A DNA stretch of 39,186 bases from Gammaproteobacteria bacterium. GTDB lineage: Bacteria; Pseudomonadota; Gammaproteobacteria; Pseudomonadales; Pseudomonadaceae. Shown here in pieces: positions 32,474-39,186 of the stretch. The position numbers and the translations under genes are program-made. Location: contig JAHJXZ010000114.1 in assembly GCA_018827205.1 (NCBI GenBank), forward strand, positions 1 through 39,186, in the 5' to 3' direction. How positions within the stretch are numbered: the first letter of the stretch is position 1; each line of letters starts with the position of its first letter. The notes under the pieces were generated by a model that was given only the letters and a program-made list of their open reading frames with translations, was not told the DNA's origin and made no database searches.

Positions 32474-33040
32474 ATGCAAGGAGCGGGATTCTGGGTGGTG
32501 CTGGCGCTGCTGTTGGCGCTCGCTGGTTTGGCGATTTATTACTACAACCGCTTGGTATTCAACCGCGCGCGGGTGGCCGAGGCCTGGAGCGGCATTGATG
32601 TACAGCTCAAGCGCCGCGCCAGCCTGATTCCGGCGCTGGTCGAGTGCCTGCGCCAGTACATGAATTATGAGCAGGGCACGCTGCAGGCGCTGGTGCAGGA
32701 GCGCATGCGTGCGGTGCAGTTGGCCGATTCGCCGCTGGGTGAGCGGGCCCCGGTGGAGGCGCATTTGAGCATGCAGCTGCGCGAGCTATTTGCCCTGGTC
32801 GAGGACTACCCGGCGCTCAAGGCCGATGGCCAGTTTCTCGACCTGCAGCGCACTATCACTGACGTCGAGAACCAGATCCAGATGGCACGGCGTTACTACA
32901 ACGGTGCGGTACGCGAGCTGAATGTGTTGGTGGAGTCGGTGCCGAGCAACCTAATGGCCCGGCCCTTTGCTTTTATGCAGGCGGAGTACTTCAGCCTGGA
33001 TGACCCGCGTGACGCCCAGTCGCCCAAAATGGAGTTTTGA
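32474..33040 (+). CDS. LemA family protein
   Basis: 188 residues from the ATG with AAGGAG five bases upstream. One N-terminal membrane anchor (FWVVLALLLALAGLAIYYYN), then the LemA helical-bundle core: RVAEAWSGIDVQLKRRASLI, LVECLRQYMNYEQGTL, LQRTITDVENQIQMARRYYN and the end VPSNLMARPFAFMQAEYFSL. LemA proteins often pair with DUF2207 or TPM-domain membrane proteins, as here. Function unknown. One base separates it from the next gene. Confidence 0.93.
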   Translation: MQGAGFWVVLALLLALAGLAIYYYNRLVFNRARVAEAWSGIDVQLKRRASLIPALVECLRQYMNYEQGTLQALVQERMRAVQLADSPLGERAPVEAHLSMQLRELFALVEDYPALKADGQFLDLQRTITDVENQIQMARRYYNGAVRELNVLVESVPSNLMARPFAFMQAEYFSLDDPRDAQSPKMEF

Positions 33041-33041
33041 C

Positions 33042-34970
33042 ATGCTGCGAGTGCTGCGTTTAGCCCTGTTGAGTCTATGTCTGCTGCCGCTGTGGGCCAC
33101 GGCTGCTGAGGTGATTGAGGACTTTGCCGTAACCCTGCAGGTGCAGCCGGACGGCAACCTGCTGGTGACCGAGCGGATTACCGTGCAGGCCGAGGGAGAG
33201 CAGATCAAGCGCGGTATCTATCGTGATCTGCCGGTCAGTTACAGCCTGCCTCTGGGCTTGTTGCAGAGCAGCCCGATCACCCTGCTTGGGGTGAGCCGCG
33301 ATGGTCAGCCGGAGCGGGCGCGGGTCGAGCAGAACGGCAGCTGGGTGCGCTATTACCTCGGTTCGGCGGACCACCTGCTGCAACCGGGGCGCTATCAATA
33401 CGAGCTGCGCTACCGCGTTGAGCGCCAGCTGTTGCACCACGCCACTACCGACGAGCTGTACTGGAACGTTACCGGTAATGGCTGGAGCTTCCCAATTCAG
33501 CAAGCTTCGGTGGAGGTGCTGTTGCCGAGGGGCGCGCGGATCGGTCAGCGTGCCGCCTACACCGGTGGCTGGGGAAGCAAGGACAAGGCCTATGAAGTGG
33601 TCGAACAGCGCGATGATTACCTGCGCCTGATAACCACGCAGGGCTTACCCGCCTACCAGGGCCTGACGGTCGCTGTGGATTGGCAAGCCGGGTTGGTTAC
33701 TCGGCCGGGCATGGTTGAGCGAGGCGGTGCCTTGTTGCGCGATAACCTCGGCCTGTGTCTGGGCGCGCTTCTGTTGATCGGTCTGCTGCTGTTCTACCTG
33801 CGTGCCTGGGATCGGGTTGGCCGCGACCCTGAGAAAGGCCTGATCATTCCGCTGTTCGAAGCTCCGCAGGGCATGAGTGCGGTGCAGGCCGGTTACCTCT
33901 GGCATCGCGGTTTGCAGGGGGCTTATCAGGATGCGCGGGCGTTCAGTGTGTGGCTCACCGATATGGCCATCCGCAAGCACCTGCATATCGAAGACAAGCC
34001 GCGCGGCGGTGGTTTTACCCTGGCCCGTGGTACGGGTGAGCGTGCCGATTTCAGCGAGGCAGATCGCGAGCTGCGTAAACGCCTGTTCCCGGCCAATAAG
34101 GAAGGCATCGCCCTGGAAATTGGCAGCAGCTACGAGCCGCGCCTGGCTGACGCCGTAGCCGGACTGAAAACCCAGCTGCAAAAACAGGGTAAGGCCTGGT
34201 TCAGCAATAATCGGGGTATCTGGACCTGGGGTTTGGTGTGGGCGATTGTCGGCTGCCTGATCATGGTGCTAGCCGGTGCGCGCAGCGAAGACGATATGGC
34301 CGCCGGCTTGGCTGGTGTGGTGTTCTCCGTAGGTTTTGGCGTGCCGTCGCTGTTTGTGCTGTACATGGCCTGGCATCAGCCCAGCTTGGGTAAGCAGATC
34401 GGCCTGGGCCTGGCGGGGCTGATGTTTATCTGGCCGGTGCCGGTTGGCCTGTGGATGCTCAGCGATGCGGCGTCGGTGCCAGCCTTGCTGCTGCTCTGCG
34501 TGTATGTGCTGGTGGTGGTGCTGTTTTATTACCTGCTGCCGGCACCATCGGTCGAAGGGCGGCGCTTGCTTGATCAGCTGGAAGGCTACCGCGACTACCT
34601 GCAATTGGCGGAGAGCGATGTGCTGGCATTGGCGGGCAATGCCCCGGCGATGAGCATTACGCTGTACGAGAAACATCTGCCCTACGCCATGGCCATGGGT
34701 GTGGAGGACAAGTGGAGCGCGCGCTTCAGCGCGGCGCTGGCCAACGGCCTGATCGACCCGGCGCAGCGTGACTATCAACCCGACTGGTATCACAGCCGCA
34801 GCAGCTTTAGCACACCGCTGGCGATGAGCGCGGCCCTGGCTGTTGGGCTAAGCAGCGCCACGGCACTGGCCTCATCACCACCGTCGAGCAGTTCGTCAGG
34901 CGGTGGCGGTTCATCCGGCGGCGGCTCGTCAGGTGGTGGCGGTGGTGGCGGGGGCGGCGGCGGTTGGTAG
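33042..34970 (+). CDS. DUF2207 membrane protein with glycine-rich tail
   Basis: 642 residues. Signal peptide (LALLSLCLLPLWATA), then the extracytoplasmic DUF2207 domain (VIEDFAVTLQVQPDGNLLVT, GIYRDLPVSYSLPLG, ELYWNVTGNGWSFPI). A membrane helix follows near residue 235, then a cytoplasmic region and more helices near 405-490. A predicted soluble part follows (YRDYLQLAES, LPYAMAMGVEDKWSARF). The protein ends in a Ser/Gly low-complexity tail finishing in Gly-Gly-Trp. This C-terminal GGGGGGW-type tail is characteristic of DUF2207/TPM proteins. Partner of LemA in an operon. Role unknown. Confidence 0.9.
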   Translation: MLRVLRLALLSLCLLPLWATAAEVIEDFAVTLQVQPDGNLLVTERITVQAEGEQIKRGIYRDLPVSYSLPLGLLQSSPITLLGVSRDGQPERARVEQNGSWVRYYLGSADHLLQPGRYQYELRYRVERQLLHHATTDELYWNVTGNGWSFPIQQASVEVLLPRGARIGQRAAYTGGWGSKDKAYEVVEQRDDYLRLITTQGLPAYQGLTVAVDWQAGLVTRPGMVERGGALLRDNLGLCLGALLLIGLLLFYLRAWDRVGRDPEKGLIIPLFEAPQGMSAVQAGYLWHRGLQGAYQDARAFSVWLTDMAIRKHLHIEDKPRGGGFTLARGTGERADFSEADRELRKRLFPANKEGIALEIGSSYEPRLADAVAGLKTQLQKQGKAWFSNNRGIWTWGLVWAIVGCLIMVLAGARSEDDMAAGLAGVVFSVGFGVPSLFVLYMAWHQPSLGKQIGLGLAGLMFIWPVPVGLWMLSDAASVPALLLLCVYVLVVVLFYYLLPAPSVEGRRLLDQLEGYRDYLQLAESDVLALAGNAPAMSITLYEKHLPYAMAMGVEDKWSARFSAALANGLIDPAQRDYQPDWYHSRSSFSTPLAMSAALAVGLSSATALASSPPSSSSSGGGGSSGGGSSGGGGGGGGGGGW

Positions 34971-35000
34971 AGCCCGCTTCGGCTTGGCGGCGCATGCTGT

Positions 35001-35061
35001 TGTAGGAGCGGGCTTGCCCGCGACTCGCACGCATGGATTAGGCATCCTCGCCGCTCCTACA
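35001..35061. repeat. REP doublet
   Basis: TGTAGGAGCGGGCTTGCCCG on the left and the inverted GCCGCTCCTACA on the right form a BIME-like pair between the convergent DUF2207 and small membrane-protein genes. It could serve as a bidirectional transcript end. Confidence 0.75.
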
Positions 35062-35083
35062 GGTTTTGGCTGCTGTCGCGACG

Positions 35084-35320
35084 CTAGGGCTTACGCGTTT
35101 CTTGCAGCTTGGCCAGCAAGGTTTCGCTTTTCGCCAGCTGCTCGGCTTCGCTGAGGTGTGGGTTTTCCAGCACGCTGTCGAGCTGCTCGATCAGCTCGCT
35201 TTGTCGGTTGATCCGCTCATCGAGTTTTTCCAGCTTGCGCTGGTTGTGCCAGCTCCACAGCGCCAGGGCGCAGGCGGCCAGCACAACGGCGGCCAGCACG
35301 ATTATCGTCACGGTGTTCAT
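35084..35320 (-). CDS. Small single-pass membrane protein with coiled coil
   Basis: 78 residues. One N-terminal helix (VTIIVLAAVVLAACALALWS) is followed by a charged coiled-coil segment (KLEKLDERINRQSELIEQLD). No family recognised. Its ATG overlaps the stop of the upstream GNAT gene (ATGA), so the two are co-translated. Confidence 0.7.
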   Translation of the reverse strand: MNTVTIIVLAAVVLAACALALWSWHNQRKLEKLDERINRQSELIEQLDSVLENPHLSEAEQLAKSETLLAKLQETRKP

Positions 35321-35811
35321 CGCAGCTCCAGAGTTTTGCGCATCAGCATGCGCGGCAAAATAACAGCGCCGCGCGTCACCGTCTGTGCCTGCTGCACAGA
35401 AAATCCCTGGCGGGCAAAGAACGCCTGCGCCACAAGGCTGGCCTCGGTAAACAGTTCGCAGACCCCCGCCGCCTGCAGGCGTTGCTCCGCTGTGGCATAC
35501 AAGGTGCTGGCGACACCCTGGCGTGCATGGCTGGGCGCGCAGTACAGCAGGTCGATATGACCATCCAGGCTAAAGCCGATAAAACCGGCGATAACCAGGC
35601 CATCTTCGGCGATAACAAGTTCAAGTGAAGCAAGGCGTGTTTGCCAAGCAGACATATCCGCAGCCGCCGGAGCCCAGGCCTGACGCTGTGCTGCGTCGTA
35701 GTGCTGGGCGGTCAGCTGGCTGACCGAAGCCTGAAACAGCGCGACCAGGGCTGGCAGATCGTGCGGTCGATAGGGTCGCAGGTTGAGTGCTGCGGGCAGG
35801 GGAGCGTTCAT
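35317..35811 (-). CDS. GNAT-family N-acetyltransferase
   Basis: 164 residues from the ATG at 35811, which has CAGGTAA upstream. An in-frame start at 35826 is less likely. N-terminus LRPYRPHDLPALVALFQASV, acetyl-CoA motif IDLLYCAPSHARQGVASTLYATAE, C-terminal FFARQGFSVQQAQTV. It resembles YafP-like stand-alone acetyltransferases. Substrate unknown. Confidence 0.87.
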   Translation of the reverse strand: MNAPLPAALNLRPYRPHDLPALVALFQASVSQLTAQHYDAAQRQAWAPAAADMSAWQTRLASLELVIAEDGLVIAGFIGFSLDGHIDLLYCAPSHARQGVASTLYATAEQRLQAAGVCELFTEASLVAQAFFARQGFSVQQAQTVTRGAVILPRMLMRKTLELR

Positions 35812-35873
35812 TCGGGTTACCTGCAATAGTTGCCTGGCAGGTTAGCGCCGGGTGCGGGTCAGGTAAATCGCCG

Positions 35874-36764
35874 CTAGCGCCAGTTGCAGGCGCTAGCAGC
35901 CACCGCATCGTGGGCGTGCAGGCTTTCGGCGTGCACCACGCGCAGGTGAAAGGCGCTTAGCTCGGGCTGTAGCAGCAGGGCGCTATGCAGGCGGCGCGCG
36001 GCGTCTTCGCAGAACATCAGGTTTTGCCCGTTGGCCAGGGCGAAGGCCTGCTCGTCGGCGCGCTTTACGGCGGTTTGCACGGCGGTGCCGAGGGCCTGTT
36101 CGGCGGCGTCGATCAGTTCAATCAGTGGCAACCCCGCGCAGTCGCTGTGCAAACGTACCTGCAGGGTGGCGTAGCTGCGCTGGCTGTGTGGTGTGGCGAC
36201 GATGCCCTGTGGTGAACCGAGCCAGGCCAGCAGTTGCGTGTGATCCAGCGGCTGGTCGGCGAAGTCCTCGATAAAGCGCTGCTGAATCAGCTGGCGCGCC
36301 AATGCGGCGGAGCAGGGGCAGGTCGATGAATAGGCCACTTCTACCTGTAGTTCCACGTGAAACCCCCATGAATCCTGGCGTGCACGCACTTCGAAGGGGT
36401 AGGGCTTCCAGCCGGCGAGAGGGCTGACCAACGCTGGACGGCTAAGTAGCGTCTCGCCGCGCAAGGTGATGGAGGCCTGCTGCGACAGGCCCTGGTGGCT
36501 GTCGAGAAACTCGCCCAGCAGTTGCTGCAGCGTCGCCGGGCTCAGCGCGTTGTGCTCCAGCGCATGCAGTGCCAGGTACAGGCGTGACATATGGATACCG
36601 CGCGCATTGCCATCATCCAGGCTGACCCCAGCATCGGCGCGGGCATTGATGCGCTGGCCGGCCAGGTTGATCGGCAGCGCTATGCCCTGCATGCCAACCC
36701 AGTCCAGAGCCTGTGCGTGGGCAGGTATTTGCGCGGCTATGTCCGGCAAGGTCAGTGCGTTCAT
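35874..36764 (-). CDS. folE2: Zinc-independent GTP cyclohydrolase I (FolE2)
   Basis: 296 residues, usual FolE2 length. Diagnostic segments: GMQGIALPINL, ARGIHMSRLYLAL, the active-site cysteine in STCPCSAALARQ near residue 150, HSQRSYATLQVRL, and NLMFCEDAARRLHSALL. It makes 7,8-dihydroneopterin triphosphate from GTP for folate without needing zinc, replacing FolE under zinc starvation. It diverges from dksA2 across a Zur-box-like palindrome. These are members of the same response. Confidence 0.95.
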   Translation of the reverse strand: MNALTLPDIAAQIPAHAQALDWVGMQGIALPINLAGQRINARADAGVSLDDGNARGIHMSRLYLALHALEHNALSPATLQQLLGEFLDSHQGLSQQASITLRGETLLSRPALVSPLAGWKPYPFEVRARQDSWGFHVELQVEVAYSSTCPCSAALARQLIQQRFIEDFADQPLDHTQLLAWLGSPQGIVATPHSQRSYATLQVRLHSDCAGLPLIELIDAAEQALGTAVQTAVKRADEQAFALANGQNLMFCEDAARRLHSALLLQPELSAFHLRVVHAESLHAHDAVAASACNWR

Positions 36765-36792
36765 CAGAAATCTGCTGCTCGGTTGTGAGTTT

Positions 36793-36815
36793 AAATGTTA
36801 TGTTATAACAAGTAA
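36793..36815. promoter_or_regulatory. Zur-box-like operator between folE2 and dksA2
   Basis: AT-rich AAATGTTATGTTATAACAAG contains the perfect palindrome TGTTATAACA (36801-36810), resembling the TGTTATA-type Zur sites of gammaproteobacteria. It lies between two divergent genes known in pseudomonads to be derepressed on zinc limitation. It also overlaps their likely promoters, as a repressor site should. Confidence 0.75.
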
Positions 36816-36840
36816 ATTACAAAGCCAGCGAATCCTGACG

Positions 36841-37266
36841 ATGATCGAAACACCGCTCACCCACGCCGAGCTGCTCGCCCTGCCGGCGGATGACTACATG
36901 AATGCCGCGCAGCAGCAGTTCTTCCGCACGCTGCTGCTCAACCAGCGCGGCGAACTGCAAACGCGGATTGCCGAAGAATTCGAAGGCCTGCGCGAGCGCG
37001 AAACCAGCAGCGACCCCGCCGACATCGGTAGCGCTGAAGAGCAGCGCCAGTGGCAACTGCGCCTGCTGGAGCGGGAAAAGAAGCTGATCGACAAGATCGA
37101 CGAAGCACTCGACCGCCTGGCCCGTGGCGAATACGGCTGGTGCCGCGAGACCGGCGAGCCGATCGGGCTTAAGCGCCTGCTGCTGCGGCCCACCGCAAGC
37201 CTGTGCATCGAAGCCAAAGAGCGCCAGGAACAACGCGAAAAACACCTGCGACATACCGAACAATGA
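36841..37266 (+). CDS. dksA2: DksA-type transcription factor lacking a full zinc finger (DksA2)
   Basis: 141 residues from ATG 36841, the expected length for DksA. N-terminal helices and a coiled coil ([20 protein letters not shown], where DPAD is the tip motif contacting polymerase) precede a degenerate finger. [11 protein letters not shown] and SLCIEAKE keep only one cysteine of each C-x2-C pair, the others being Thr and Ala. It can therefore act with ppGpp on RNA polymerase without zinc, as described for P. aeruginosa DksA2. First gene of a dksA2-COG0523-DUF1826 run. Confidence 0.93.
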   Translation: MIETPLTHAELLALPADDYMNAAQQQFFRTLLLNQRGELQTRIAEEFEGLRERETSSDPADIGSAEEQRQWQLRLLEREKKLIDKIDEALDRLARGEYGWCRETGEPIGLKRLLLRPTASLCIEAKERQEQREKHLRHTEQ

Positions 37267-37280
37267 TGGAGCCTGAAACC

Positions 37281-38485
<1,205 letters not shown>

Positions 38486-38486
<1 letters not shown>

Positions 38487-39130
38487 TGCTCGCGCAGGTG
38501 TTGCGCCGGCCGCTGCAGCAGATCGCCAGCGAGCAGATTGATGTATTCAGCGAAGTGCTGCGTGATGAGGTCAATCTGGCGCTTTGGCAACGCCAGTTAC
38601 CGGCACAGATCAGTGATTTCGCCAACGCCTTGCTGGCCCAGGGCGAGCCGCTGGGGCAATCCATCGTGCTGGAACTGGCCAGTCCGGAGAGCGAGGCGAA
38701 CTTCAGTGGCCTGGTCGATGGCTACAGCGATCTGCCAGGCCAGGCGGCCTTTCTGCAGGATGTCAGTTGGCTGGTCAGCGCTTTTGCCTGCCTGTTCGAC
38801 GCCAAACGCATCGGCCTACGCCTGCGCATTCTCGACAAGGCCATGTGCCCGCGCTTTCACGTTGACCATGTACCGGTGCGCTTGATCACCAGCTACGCCG
38901 GGGTTGGCAGTGAGTGGCTGCATGAAGGTGTGATGGCGCGCCGCCGCCTCGGCGATCCGGCTGCCGAACCCAGCGATGCCGCGCTGATCGAACGCGCCCA
39001 AGCCGGCCATGTACTGCTGGCCAAGGGCGAGAAATGGATCGGCAATGAGGGCGGCGGCTTGATTCACCGCTCGCCGCAACCACCGGCCGGTGAGCGGCGC
39101 TTGTTGCTGACGCTGGATTGGTTGGCCTGA
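38486..39130 (+). CDS. DUF1826 protein of the zinc-starvation operon
   Basis: 214 residues, starting in the overlap with the GTPase stop. Recognisable blocks are CPRFHVDHVPVRLITSYAG (residues ~131-149) and GGLIHRSPQPP (~190-200). The HxDH and distal His resemble a cupin or 2-oxoglutarate/Fe oxygenase-like metal triad, but enzymatic function is unproven. In pseudomonads it follows the COG0523 GTPase in the Zur regulon to my recollection. It may be a client of the GTPase (inference). Confidence 0.88.
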
Positions 39131-39139
39131 ATTTAAGGC

Positions 39140-39168
39140 AAAAAAATAGGCTGCGGATAAAGCAGCCT
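39140..39168 (-). terminator. Minus-strand intrinsic terminator for a gene beyond the right edge
   Basis: AGGCTGC (39148-39154) pairs with GCAGCCT (39162-39168). Read on the minus strand the stem is followed by A then T7 (A-run 39140-39146). On the plus strand there is no T-run. It points to a convergent gene to the right. Confidence 0.8.
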
Positions 39169-39186
39169 TAAGCACCAGAAAGGCAC

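Noticed and set aside
34860-34967. Gly/Ser run at the DUF2207 C-terminus considered as a frame artefact
   Set aside because: Glycine-rich tails ending in Trp are normal for DUF2207/TPM-type proteins.

Overview
The window looks like a chromosomal segment of a Pseudomonas species. Evidence: GC-rich code with GTGA/ATGA operon overlaps, typical pseudomonad REP sequences (TGTAGGAGCGGGC), a gene order at the left end that matches what I recall of the P. aeruginosa cob region (cobG / cobL-cobK / TonB receptor-ABC transporter), a DctB/DctD pair, and a zinc-starvation block folE2 / dksA2 / COG0523 GTPase / DUF1826. Species assignment beyond the genus is inference.

Layout. 1-9029 is a cobalamin region: a partial cobG on the minus strand behind its own B12 riboswitch, divergent cobL-cobK, a protein with a ferredoxin-like C-terminal domain, then a second B12 riboswitch controlling a TonB-dependent receptor, ABC ATPase, periplasmic binding protein and FecCD permease that overlap end to end. 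A 137-bp MITE-like element with a 5-bp target duplication sits between the aptamer of this riboswitch and its apparent ribosome-site-sequestering hairpin. 9147-11085 is a bufferin-type RiPP cluster (BufA precursor, BufB MNIO/DUF692 enzyme, BufC/DUF2063 partner). 11143-20238 is a C4-dicarboxylate-type regulatory and uptake block: DctB sensor kinase, DctD sigma-54 activator, an unrelated lipoprotein amidohydrolase, then a TAXI-TRAP transporter (receptor, fused DctQM permease, DUF1850 protein) behind a sigma-54 promoter with a palindromic upstream site. 20370-24987 holds housekeeping or unlinked genes (GNAT, DUF3617 protein, membrane protein, PBPb-like protein, BCCT transporter).

25.4-29.03 kb is the accessory part. 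It is an AT-rich island in which every gene is on the minus strand and the genes are separated by attC-like recombination sites (five recognised). No integron integrase is visible, so this is a cassette cluster lacking an integrase (CALIN) or the detached part of a chromosomal integron. Its cassettes encode a NYN/PIN-like nuclease with a winged helix, an HNH-type protein, a HEPN-like protein split by a one-base frame change at an A7 run, a pentapeptide-repeat protein, a membrane protein and a small unknown protein. The nuclease content suggests phage-defence cassettes (inference). The island lies between two inverted copies of a roughly 310-bp repeat.

29633-35811 returns to core genome: a DEDDh exonuclease translationally coupled to a cNMP/CBS/DUF294 nucleotidyltransferase, a LemA-DUF2207 pair, and a small membrane protein with a GNAT. 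35874-39130 is the zinc-starvation block, with folE2 and dksA2 divergent around a Zur-box-like palindrome. The window ends with a minus-strand terminator for a gene beyond the right edge.
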